NCBI RefSeq assembly: GCF_900172225.1
Contig: NZ_FWFO01000001.1
Span: 62,001 to 126,000, forward strand
Direction: 5' to 3'
From: Falsiruegeria litorea R37
GTDB taxonomy: Bacteria > Pseudomonadota > Alphaproteobacteria > Rhodobacterales > Rhodobacteraceae
Length of the DNA: 64,000 nt
Below the pieces are notes generated by a model. The model had not been told where the DNA came from. It saw only the letters and a program-made list of their open reading frames with translations, and did not search any database. Below, in pieces: positions 1 through 10,167 of the stretch. Numbering within the stretch: the first letter of the stretch is position 1; the number at the start of each line of letters is the position of its first letter. The position numbers and the translations under genes were made by a program.

Positions 1-1308
1 CTTCACACTGGATTTACACAAGCATCCAATTTTGCACGGGCTTATCGACGCTGGACAGGTGAAACGCCCTCTAAGGCCCGGTCGAAACAAAGATGAATTG
101 AATTCGCCTTGTCTAGTCGATCCTGCCCGTTCGCGCCCTTTGAAATTTGGTATGGCTTGATTCAGATCAGCATTTGGCCTTTTGCTTGCATGGAATTCTC
201 AAAAAGCAACGAAAGTTTACTGCGAGCTGATCACGGCCTGCACGTAATGGATGGTCAGCACAAAGTAGACATTGCGGCGGGAGCAACTGAAGGTCAACGT
301 ATGCCCATTCGCTCGACTTTGCAAAGCCCGCAATCTGCGCATGACTGCTGTTGCGTGAGAAAGCAGCGACTGGCAACAGCCCACCCTATATCTACAAATG
401 CTGAACCCGTATTCCTCCCGTTGGGGGCGTTGAAGGCGAGACGTACAAACCGCGGGCCAAGCTCAACTAAATCTTGCACTTTGCGACATCAAATGCACTT
501 AATGCTAGAGAATCATAACCTCAAAGTTGATCCCGCTGATGTCGCTCGCCCGACGAGGTAGAGACTTAAGAAAAAAATGCAACCTTATGGGTAAATCGTG
601 CAAAATTATGCGCAAACGCTGTGAAGTATTATGGGCGAAACTCCGTGAATTTCTTTAATGAATTCAATGAAGGTGATGCAGAGTTATGCGCGCACCTACA
701 GGGGTTTGTAGGGACGCGTACAAAGCTGCACACACCCCATAAGATTGCACGAATTGCGCATAAGTCTGCATGATTTCCCCCATTTAGATTGTGAGGCAAT
801 TGCAATGCAATCAGAACGAGATGAGCAAGAATTGGGCGAAGAGCCTTGCTATGGCATTGTGGGGGCAAATTTACTTGGCCGCTTGAAATTCTTCTATCTC
901 GCCAACTCCAATTTCGCCCTACGAAAGGATCCTGGCGACTGGATAGGTAAAGGCCCCCAAGGTTGCTAACACGCACTTCCCGCTGTCCGGTCGTCTTAGA
1001 ACGGATCTTGGGAGTTTGTTCCACTCTGTTCTAATGGCCGCAAGGCGCAGGAAGTGGACTTTGCAAAGTCGCGATGAACGCAGCCAGGCACACGACACAA
1101 ACGGCCCACTCCGGACCTTCGCCCTACCTTCACGTTTCTGCAGCCGCAGCCCGCTTACCGGTCATTCGCCGCGTGTGCGAAATCCGGATCTGTTCGAATT
1201 TACAGATCGCGGGACAAACCACCAATTCGATGCGGTTGCGCCAATGGCGGCTTTGAGAAAATCGGCGCATCGGCTACACTTTCCCTTCGAAGTTGACCGG
1301 AGAGCGTT
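1..1308. other. accessory region without a convincing gene
   Basis: I find no credible protein-coding gene in this stretch. Open frames on both strands overlap each other, lack ribosome binding sites and resemble no family I know. The base composition is visibly poorer in GC than the region beyond 5.9 kb. The only structured element is the repeat array at 577-771, described separately. The rest may be decayed mobile-element DNA whose left end lies outside the window. Confidence 0.5.
577..771. repeat. iteron-like 16-bp repeat array, six copies
   Basis: Six copies of a 16-mer fit RYGMARNNYTATGSGS, allowing one mismatch in the first. Four are in plus orientation at 577-592, 598-613, 621-636 and 676-691. 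Two are inverted, at 735-750 and 756-771. Neighbouring copies start 21 or 23 bp apart, about two helical turns, as in iterons or recombinase arm sites. The short block between copies four and five contains an inverted repeat around an acctacaggggtttgtagg core. Three more copies lie at 5825-5880. The protein that binds them cannot be identified from this window. Confidence 0.75.
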
Positions 1309-1938
1309 GTGTTGGAAGTTGATGAACAGATTGAAAGTATTGAACGGCTTAGAGAACTGCTGCCGACCGAAGGGTTTACCAACACTTTTCTCAAGGTAAG
1401 TGATCGGCTGAATGATACTGCGCGGAAATTCATTGAGCTTGCACCATTTATTGTCGTTGCAACTAAAGCGTCTAACGGTCTGATTGATGTTTCGCCGAAA
1501 GGTGACCCAGTTGGTTTCGTAGAAGTTTACGATGACAAAACACTCATTATTCCAGACCGGCTCGGCAACCACCGTGTCGATGGCTTTCAAAATCTACTGG
1601 AAGACCCGAACATCGCTGTTCTCTTCGTCGTACCGGGTCACGGCGATACGCTGCGTGTTGCGGGCAAGGCTCGCATTGTTCGAGATGCTGCGATCAGCAA
1701 ACGGCATGCGATCAACGGCAAGCAACCTTTGCTCGCGCTTGTTATAGAGGTCGAGGAAGCCTTCATGCACTGTTCTAAGTCATTCATTCGATCTCGATTG
1801 TGGCACGCTGACCATTGGCCCAAGCGAAAGTCGGCCCCCACACTCGCTGAATGGGTGATATCCACAGTTGACCGCGAACAAACGCTTCAAGAGGTCGAGG
1901 ACGATCACACGGCAGATGAAGGTACTCGGCTCTACTGA
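1309..1938 (+). CDS. PPOX-class flavoprotein (pyridoxamine 5'-phosphate oxidase-like, MSMEG_1061-type)
   Basis: Predicted FMN-binding split-barrel protein of 209 residues. The central part, with a T-K-A-S-x-G-x-x-D-V-S-P-K-G-D-P stretch near residues 52-66, matches the PPOX subfamily often annotated as MSMEG_1061-type. The later H-R-V-D-G-F and V-x-G-x-G-D-T-L-R-V-x-G-K-A segments also fit. Members bind flavin and usually act as poorly defined oxidoreductases; the substrate is unknown here. The start is GTG at 1309, preceded by a purine-rich ggagag about 5 bases upstream. The gene stands alone in the accessory segment, with no operon partner. Family assignment is good; the physiological role is not known. 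Confidence 0.8.
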   Translation: MLEVDEQIESIERLRELLPTEGFTNTFLKVSDRLNDTARKFIELAPFIVVATKASNGLIDVSPKGDPVGFVEVYDDKTLIIPDRLGNHRVDGFQNLLEDPNIAVLFVVPGHGDTLRVAGKARIVRDAAISKRHAINGKQPLLALVIEVEEAFMHCSKSFIRSRLWHADHWPKRKSAPTLAEWVISTVDREQTLQEVEDDHTADEGTRLY

Positions 1939-1974
1939 AGTTCCGGACAACTGTCATCCGAGCACATGGCAGCA

Positions 1975-2022
1975 TCCGCTTCGGGCTCCTTGCGGTCATC
2001 TGACGACTTTTGTCGGGCTTTT
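1975..2022 (+). repeat. 48-bp direct repeat, copy 1
   Basis: These 48 bases recur at 5501-5548 in the same orientation with a single mismatch (c at 1982, t at 5508). The shared core reads gggctccttgcggtcatctg and continues with gacgacttttgtcgggcttt. It lies just downstream of the PPOX gene. Sequence on either side is not shared, so it is a short dispersed repeat or a relic of a longer element. Confidence 0.8.
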
Positions 2023-2167
2023 GGGAGCAACTCACCACCCGACGGCTACTAAGCGGAATTTCCCCGACCTTCGCCGTGATTACACCTACGACCGCTTTCG
2101 GTCGGCAGGGCAAAAACCGATCGTTGTCGCCGATAAAAAACAAATAAGTTTTGGCTGCTCGATCAGC

Positions 2168-2554
2168 CTATTCATCCAAGTTTGGCTTGTCCCAAGGTTG
2201 CGCTGCGTCCGCGTAGAGTATGCGGCTCGGTTTGTGCTTTTCAGGTTCATCGAGTGATGAAGCATGTACATACAAGCAATGCTCCATTCGCTCACTGCGC
2301 CGGGTCAGGGGAGAGCCGCAGGTTGAGCAAAAGCTGCTCCAAGTGGGTTGGCCCGATCCACCGGCCATTTGATATTCCCGAGAGGGGCCCTCAAGCTGAA
2401 AGGTCTCTGCGACCAATGGAAACATTTCCGAATGCCCGGTTCCGGTGAGCTGTTGGCAATCGCGGCAGTAGCATCGGAAAGATGAAATATCAGAAAGTTC
2501 TCCACGATACCGGACCGCGCCGCACTTACATCCGCCAGAAATCCCTTTACTCAT
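2168..2554 (-). CDS. GFA-family protein (CENP-V/glutathione-dependent formaldehyde-activating-like)
   Basis: A small zinc protein of 128 residues. It has the GFA-fold cysteine pattern: C-K-C-G-A-V-R-Y near the N-terminus, C-Y-C-R-D-C-Q near residue 30 and C-S-T-C-G-S-P-L near residue 77, giving ligands for two zinc sites. Despite the family name, most members have no demonstrated formaldehyde activity, so the function is inferred only at fold level. The start chosen is ATG at 2554, which has an agagg Shine-Dalgarno directly upstream. An in-frame ATG 39 bases earlier has none. The gene is isolated, opposite in direction to its neighbours. Confidence 0.8.
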   Translation of the reverse strand: MSKGISGGCKCGAVRYRGELSDISSFRCYCRDCQQLTGTGHSEMFPLVAETFQLEGPSREYQMAGGSGQPTWSSFCSTCGSPLTRRSERMEHCLYVHASSLDEPEKHKPSRILYADAAQPWDKPNLDE

Positions 2555-2691
2555 CTTTGACCTCTTTGCGTAGTCAGCACAATGCCCCCGCACATCCTAG
2601 CCTCCATCTTGCTCTAGCCCCGCTTGCCCTTGGCTTTCGCGATGCTATGGTTTTTGGCTAAGAAAACCAAGCGTTGTTGGAGGGGCATGGG

Positions 2692-3492
2692 ATGTCGGAT
2701 CCGTTTCAAGATGTAGATGCAGCAGGTGCCGAGTTCATTTCAGCGTTTGCTGATTCTATGGACGAACGTCAGTCCGACCCCATAATGGAGAAGATCGTCT
2801 CAAGATATCTGGGGAAACTCGAGTTCGCTGAAGGTAGCTTGACGATTGAAGTCGGGTGCGGTGCGGGAGCAGTCACTCGCCGTGTTGCCGAGAAAGCCAA
2901 TCCTGAGCGTGTTATTGGTTTCGAGCCATCTGTGGGCTTCGTCCAAGAAGCAAGAACGCGGGTCAGTGACCATGAAAATGTTGAGTTTGAGGTTGCGGCA
3001 GGGGCGTCTCTGCCGTTGGAAGATGGGTCGGTTGATAACTTGATCATGCACACTGTGCTGACCCATGTTGAAGATCCAGTTCCGCTTTTGACCGAAGCCG
3101 TGCGCGTCATAAAGTCTGGAGGGCGTCTTATCTTATGTGATGCTGACTTTTCAAAAGCGTCACTGGGAAACCTACCAAACGATCCTCTCGACGCATGCGC
3201 CAAGATATTTGTCAAAGAGTTCGTCACCGATCCGTATGCGGTCGCCAAGTTGAAAAAGCTCGCTTCTGACGCGGGGTTTAAAGTCGAAGACTTCAATTTC
3301 CAAAGCCGCAGCGTTCTGGATAACGACCAAATGCTTCCTTGGGTCGAAGAAACTGGCAAAGTGTTGATGAAACGTGGGGAAATTGGAGGAGAATTGCATA
3401 ACGGCCTAGTTGCTGAGTATCGCCGTCGCGCAAAAGAAGGCACTCTCTATGGATATCAGGTATTCGCAACACTGATTGCCAGACGCCCATAG
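2692..3492 (+). CDS. class I SAM-dependent methyltransferase
   Basis: A 266-residue protein with a Rossmann-type methyltransferase core. Motif I is I-E-V-G-C-G-A-G-A-V near residues 52-61, an acidic residue ends strand beta-2 (G-F-E-P-S), and motif IV/post-I is seen in the L-P-L-E-D-G-S-V-D-N segment. This matches the Methyltransf_11/25 group, which methylates small molecules or quinone-type substrates. The acceptor cannot be read from sequence. The start is ATG at 2692, preceded by ggaggggc 8-13 bases upstream. An upstream in-frame ATG overlaps that Shine-Dalgarno and is unlikely. It is a lone gene in the accessory segment. Confidence 0.85.
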   Translation: MSDPFQDVDAAGAEFISAFADSMDERQSDPIMEKIVSRYLGKLEFAEGSLTIEVGCGAGAVTRRVAEKANPERVIGFEPSVGFVQEARTRVSDHENVEFEVAAGASLPLEDGSVDNLIMHTVLTHVEDPVPLLTEAVRVIKSGGRLILCDADFSKASLGNLPNDPLDACAKIFVKEFVTDPYAVAKLKKLASDAGFKVEDFNFQSRSVLDNDQMLPWVEETGKVLMKRGEIGGELHNGLVAEYRRRAKEGTLYGYQVFATLIARRP

Positions 3493-3852
3493 TCTATCGG
3501 GAAATGAGACCTTCATGCGCTGCGCAGCATCGGTCAAAGTGGGCTCTCTACCGCCATTAGATCGGCCGCAGAAAATCCAGCTACGAAGTCTCAGGCCCTT
3601 GTCGTGGACGGCCCAGAGACGCCGTCTGCTGCCCCGTGGATTGCTGCGTTGCGGCCCGTCGAACCAGCCATTCGCTGCGGGCGCGAAATCAAACCGTAGG
3701 CGAACTGGTGGTGTGCGGGACGATGCGGTAGATTGCGGCGAGCCAAGGGGATATTCCAGTTACTTGTTGGACGGGATGGCTGGATCTTGCAGTCGAAACC
3801 ATCAAACTGGAAAGGTTTGTCGAATTCTGACATTCTCAAATAGATTGCAGGC
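3493..3852. other. intergenic, no gene recognised
   Basis: About 360 bases separate the methyltransferase and the cyclase. Short open frames run through on both strands, but none shows a family motif or a ribosome binding site. I see no terminator hairpin, repeat or RNA gene here. Confidence 0.5.
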
Positions 3853-5355
3853 GTGAACCCACTAATGCAGAACTTGGAAAACGGTCCCAGTATGAATCAA
3901 GTCCTCGTTTCTGATGCAGTTAAACGTCGTTTGGTCGAAAGAGAGATCCGCATCCAGCAATCGGTCGAGGTTCAGCGGTTCAACCCCAGTATTGTCCTCG
4001 GCAACATCACCCTGGCACTGATCTTTTTTGTTATCGACCCAAATTTGGTCATTTCTAGCGGTGCGGTATTCGTCTATGCGCTAACGGCGATATTGGTCGC
4101 CCAATCAATCCGCAGTTACTTACGGCTTCGTCATCGTGAGAGGCCTACTGACGTCGGCTCGCGCCGCATTCAAAAAATCAATTTTTACGCGGGCCTCATC
4201 GGTCTCAATTGGACGATCTTCTCCTTGCTGGCGTTAAGGCTTGCAGATCCGGTCACATCGATGGTGATCGTGCTTGGTACGTCTTCATTCGCTCTTGCGT
4301 CTTTGGTTTCAATGGCTTCATCGCCTATCGCAGGCTCGCTGGCCGCATTTCCGGTTATCTTTGCAAACGGCTTCGGGATGGCCTTTTTCGGACATCTTCC
4401 GGTTTCTACTGCACTTTTGGTTTCTGCATCACTGGCGACAATCACGTTCTTCGGCGTAGCCGCGAATTGGCAAAAAACCAAAATGAACGTTCTGACACAA
4501 GTCGACAGCATGTTGGCCAAGGCTGATCGCGCAGAAACAATGGAGAGACTGTCTCACCGCTTAGCCAAGTACCTTTCCCCACAACTATACTTGTCGATTC
4601 TGACAGGAGAGCAAACCGAAGAAATTGTTTCAAAACGCAAAAAGCTGACCGTTTTCTTTTCGGATATAGTCGGCTTTTCCGAGATCACGGACAGATTGGA
4701 AAGTGAAGAGCTGTCGACGTTGCTCAACCGATATTTGACTGAAATGTCTCTAATTGCCGAAAGCCATGGTGGCACAATCGACAAGTTCATCGGTGATGCA
4801 ATTGTGGTCTATTTTGGGGATCCTGAAAGCAAGGGTGCGAAGAAGGATGCACTAGCATGCGTCCGCATGGCGATTGAAATGCAAGAGCGTGTCCGTGAGT
4901 TGAAACAAGAATGGTTAAACCTGGGGTTGGAAGAAACTTTCGATCTGCGCATCGGCATCAATACAGGTTATTGCACAGTGGGAAATTTCGGCTCAGATCA
5001 AAGAGTTGATTACACGATTATCGGTAGCGAAGTGAATCTGGCGGCGCGTCTGGAATCTGCGGCTGATAATGGCTGCATCCTTTTGGCTAACGAGACTTAT
5101 GCCCTTGTAAAGGATTGGATTGCTGCAGATGAGCAGGAGCCGATGCGCGTAAAGGGGTTTGAGCGCCCTATCAGGACCTTTCAGGTGCGCAGAACTGCGG
5201 AGCTAGACACCGCAGAAGCACTAACTTTCCATCGCAGGGAAGCGAACCTTTCCCTGAAGATGAACCACGCCCTCATGAACGACACCGAGCGTGAGCTGTC
5301 AGCATCCATTTTGCGTGAGGCGCTTGAGAAACTCGATGGACGACCTGCGAGCTAG
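3853..5355 (+). CDS. membrane-anchored class III adenylate cyclase
   Basis: Predicted to make cAMP from ATP on the cytoplasmic side of the inner membrane. The N-terminal third (about residues 45-210) has roughly six hydrophobic segments. A short linker leads to a class III catalytic domain (about residues 255-435). Metal-binding aspartates are visible in F-F-S-D-I-V-G-F-S and in I-G-D-A-I-V-V-Y-F-G-D. The transition-state N and R are in N-L-A-A-R-L-E-S. The lysine in T-I-D-K-F and the threonine in D-Y-T-I-I-G fit ATP rather than GTP specificity (class IIIb pattern). The start is uncertain: GTG at 3853, or ATG at 3865 or 3892. No cAMP-receptor gene is nearby. Confidence 0.85.
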   Translation: MNPLMQNLENGPSMNQVLVSDAVKRRLVEREIRIQQSVEVQRFNPSIVLGNITLALIFFVIDPNLVISSGAVFVYALTAILVAQSIRSYLRLRHRERPTDVGSRRIQKINFYAGLIGLNWTIFSLLALRLADPVTSMVIVLGTSSFALASLVSMASSPIAGSLAAFPVIFANGFGMAFFGHLPVSTALLVSASLATITFFGVAANWQKTKMNVLTQVDSMLAKADRAETMERLSHRLAKYLSPQLYLSILTGEQTEEIVSKRKKLTVFFSDIVGFSEITDRLESEELSTLLNRYLTEMSLIAESHGGTIDKFIGDAIVVYFGDPESKGAKKDALACVRMAIEMQERVRELKQEWLNLGLEETFDLRIGINTGYCTVGNFGSDQRVDYTIIGSEVNLAARLESAADNGCILLANETYALVKDWIAADEQEPMRVKGFERPIRTFQVRRTAELDTAEALTFHRREANLSLKMNHALMNDTERELSASILREALEKLDGRPAS

Positions 5356-5500
5356 TACGTAATCCGAAAAAGTTGAACCGGTATTAGGGCTCAGTTGCAG
5401 CGAAAGCAAAAATCAGGGCGCTATTTAAGACACAGAACTCATGGATGACGGTGTCGGGTGCAGCTCTCTTCTTTTCGGTTTAACGCCCAGATTGGGATAT

Positions 5501-5548
5501 TCCGCTTTGGGCTCCTTGCGGTCATCTGACGACTTTTGTCGGGCTTTT
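5501..5548 (+). repeat. 48-bp direct repeat, copy 2
   Basis: This matches 1975-2022 at 47 of 48 positions, in the same orientation, 3526 bp away. Recombination between the two copies would remove the GFA, methyltransferase and cyclase genes. Confidence 0.8.
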
Positions 5549-5824
5549 CAGGCTGAATGTCTGCTTTCTTCGACTGCGAGAGTTTGTTTTGCGACTGCAG
5601 AGAATGACCGGTTTCCGCCCAAGGTGTTTGATCGCCTGCTCTGATGACTAGTTAAGATGAAATACAGAGCAAGTTCCTAGATCAGGGCATCAACAGCTAT
5701 TCCGAACTTCAGCAGAACTGTTCTTGAAGGCGGCAATCCCATGCTGATTGAGAGTGCCTTCGAGGAATTTCCAAGGCTGCATGCATATGTTCAATGCCGG
5801 TTCGCGATGATGTTTCTTTGAATT

Positions 5825-5880
5825 GCGAAAAACTATGGGCGAACTGCGCAATATTATGGGGTGTGCGAAGTGCTATGCGC
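5825..5880 (+). repeat. iteron-like 16-bp repeat array, three copies
   Basis: Three tandem copies of the RYGMARNNYTATGSGS 16-mer lie at 5825-5840, 5846-5861 and 5865-5880, spaced 21 and 19 bp. All are in the same orientation as the first four copies of the 577-771 array. The last copy is followed by acacctacaa, almost the same as the cgcacctaca that follows the fourth copy of the first array (692-700). The array ends 14 bp from the gyrB stop codon and marks the likely boundary between accessory and core chromosome. Confidence 0.75.
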
Positions 5881-5894
5881 ACACCTACAACCCC

Positions 5895-8336
<2,442 letters not shown>

Positions 8337-8390
8337 TCACCTTATACGTTTTCTGGGGGGGATTGTCACGCCATCCCACCAGATTTTGTG

Positions 8391-9011
8391 TCACGTAAAG
8401 GGAATGATCAGACCCACGCAAATCAACAGGCAACCAGCCATGATATTGGTCCGTCGCATGGCCTGTGGCGAGGTCAAAACACTGCGCAACCGGTCGATGA
8501 ACAGGGCAAAGGCAAGGTTGCCCAGCAGGGGTACAGTGAAGGACAGCGCAAGGATCGGGAGGATGTCAGTGCGGGTGATCTGGCTGAGGTCAAAGAAGCC
8601 CGGCAACATGCCCATGTAGAACAGGATCGCCTTGGGGTTGGCCAAAATGACGATCAGCCCAGCCATGAATCCCGCCCATTTTCCGGGTTTGGTCAGCGCC
8701 TTGTTTTCGCGGATCGTGTCGCCTGCATGACGCAGCACGCCGATCCCCATCAACAGGAACACCCCGCTGGCCACATAGCGCAGGACGGTCATGAAACCTT
8801 CGACCTCATTGACCAGCCAGGACACGCCGATGATCGCCAATAGCGGCCAGAGGATGTCACCAATCGCGACGCCAAGGGCCAATGGCCAGGCCGCCTGGAA
8901 CCCACCGCTCAGCGAGCGTGCGATGATTGCCAGCCAGACGGGGCCGGGCGTCAGGAACAAAACCAGCAGGGCGCCAGCGTATAGGGTCAACTCCCAGGCG
9001 GTGATGGTCAT
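8391..9011 (-). CDS. LysE/RhtB-family amino-acid exporter
   Basis: Inner-membrane protein of 206 residues with about six hydrophobic segments. The N-terminal L-F-L-T-P-G-P-V-W-L-A signature is typical of LysE/RhtB translocators, which export amino acids such as lysine, threonine or homoserine lactones. A conserved N-P-K-A-I-L-F-Y motif lies near residue 125. The substrate is unknown. Its ATG overlaps the recF stop codon by four bases (ATGA), so it is translationally coupled to recF and sits inside the replication gene run ahead of gyrB. Confidence 0.92.
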   Translation of the reverse strand: MTITAWELTLYAGALLVLFLTPGPVWLAIIARSLSGGFQAAWPLALGVAIGDILWPLLAIIGVSWLVNEVEGFMTVLRYVASGVFLLMGIGVLRHAGDTIRENKALTKPGKWAGFMAGLIVILANPKAILFYMGMLPGFFDLSQITRTDILPILALSFTVPLLGNLAFALFIDRLRSVLTSPQAMRRTNIMAGCLLICVGLIIPFT

Positions 9012-10105
9012 GGGGCGTGAACCTCGGACACGCCATCTTGTTCGGTGACGTCCAGGAACTGCGCGCGGGTCTCCAACTCGGCGAACAGCTCGGGCCCTGT
9101 GCCCGTCATCCAGGCTTGGGTGCCAAGCGCGCAGATCTCGTCATACAGCGCCGCGCGGCGGTTTGCATCCAGATGGGCGGCAACCTCATCCAGCAGAACG
9201 ATGGGCGGTGCCCCTGTCTGGTCGGCCAATGCGCGGGCGTTGGAAAGGATCAGTGACACCAGCAGCGCCTTTTGCTCACCCGTCGAGCAATCCTTGGCGG
9301 GCACACCTTTTGCAGCAAACACGCCGTACAGGTCACTGCGATGCGGTCCGACCAACGTGCGTCCTGCCGCCAGATCGCGGAACCGGCTCTCGATCAGCGC
9401 CTCGCGCAGGTCGGCCTCGGTTTCAGGCATGGCACCCTCGGTTTGCACCAACTCCAAATCGGCGGACGGAAAGGCCGTCTGCGCCCGCTCCTGCGCCTGA
9501 CGGACCAGTTCCAGAGCCGACAGCCGTCCCTGATGGATACGGGCCCCTGCCTCGGCCATCTGCCGTTCCAGCGCCACGTACCAGTGATCGTCGCGGATCT
9601 GCTCCTTGAGCAGTTTGTTGCGCTCGCGCATGGCCTTTTCGTAAAGCAGTGACGCCTCGGCGTGGCCGGGATCAAAACTCAACGCCATGCGGTCCAGAAA
9701 CCGTCGCCGCCCATCTGCCCCTTCGATCCACAGCCGATCCATTGAGGGCACAAGCCAAACGACCCGCGACAGCTGCCCCAAAGCCACCTGATTGGCCGCC
9801 TTGCCGTTGACCCGCACTTGTCTGGCGGCGCCCCCATCGGACCAGGTTTCGATCTCGTGGGATTGGCCCTGAACGTCCAGCACGCCCTGAAGTTTCCAGC
9901 CCAAAGCCTCGGGCCGCCGGGTCATCTCGGCCGCACTGGCACGTCGCATCCCGCGTCCGGGCGAGAACAGGGACACTGCTTCCAGGATATTGGTCTTGCC
10001 CGCCCCGTTGGCCCCGTGAATGGCAATAGGCCGGCCATCCAACGACAGCCGCGCCACCTTGTGGGACCGAAAGTGGGAGATGGTCAACTCGGTCAGAGCC
10101 AACAC
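9008..10105 (-). CDS. recF: DNA replication/repair protein RecF
   Basis: SMC-like ATPase that loads RecA at single-strand gaps with RecO and RecR. The 365 residues match the family length. Walker A is G-A-N-G-A-G-K-T-N near residues 32-40, preceded by the diagnostic N-terminal F-R-S-H. The ABC-type signature lies in S-T-G-E-Q-K-A-L-L, and Walker B is P-P-I-V-L-L-D-E-V-A-A-H-L-D. It lies 62 bp downstream of dnaN on the same strand and overlaps the lysE-type gene by 4 bp. Confidence 0.96.
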   Translation of the reverse strand: MLALTELTISHFRSHKVARLSLDGRPIAIHGANGAGKTNILEAVSLFSPGRGMRRASAAEMTRRPEALGWKLQGVLDVQGQSHEIETWSDGGAARQVRVNGKAANQVALGQLSRVVWLVPSMDRLWIEGADGRRRFLDRMALSFDPGHAEASLLYEKAMRERNKLLKEQIRDDHWYVALERQMAEAGARIHQGRLSALELVRQAQERAQTAFPSADLELVQTEGAMPETEADLREALIESRFRDLAAGRTLVGPHRSDLYGVFAAKGVPAKDCSTGEQKALLVSLILSNARALADQTGAPPIVLLDEVAAHLDANRRAALYDEICALGTQAWMTGTGPELFAELETRAQFLDVTEQDGVSEVHAP

Positions 10106-10167
10106 GTGACCGCCCCCTTCATCTTTTCAAAAATACTCGCGCCGCAGGCATTGCGCAGAATGCGCGA

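Larger units (their letters stand above)
5356..5894. other. intergenic between cyclase and gyrB 3' end
   Basis: This stretch of about 540 bases has no gene I can support. It holds the second copy of the 48-bp repeat (5501-5548) and the three-copy iteron-like array (5825-5880). An open frame at 5441-5644 runs through the repeat copy and is not protein-like. Confidence 0.6.

Noticed and set aside
109-561. 150-codon open frame near the window start
   Set aside because: There is no ribosome site and no recognisable motif. It overlaps open frames on the other strand, and its composition is rich in Cys, His and Arg, as in spurious frames.
577-771. Integron attC/attI-like sites
   Set aside because: The GTTATGC cores do not fit the GTTRRRY/RYYYAAC consensus, and no integron integrase is present. 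The regular 21-bp spacing fits iterons or arm sites better.
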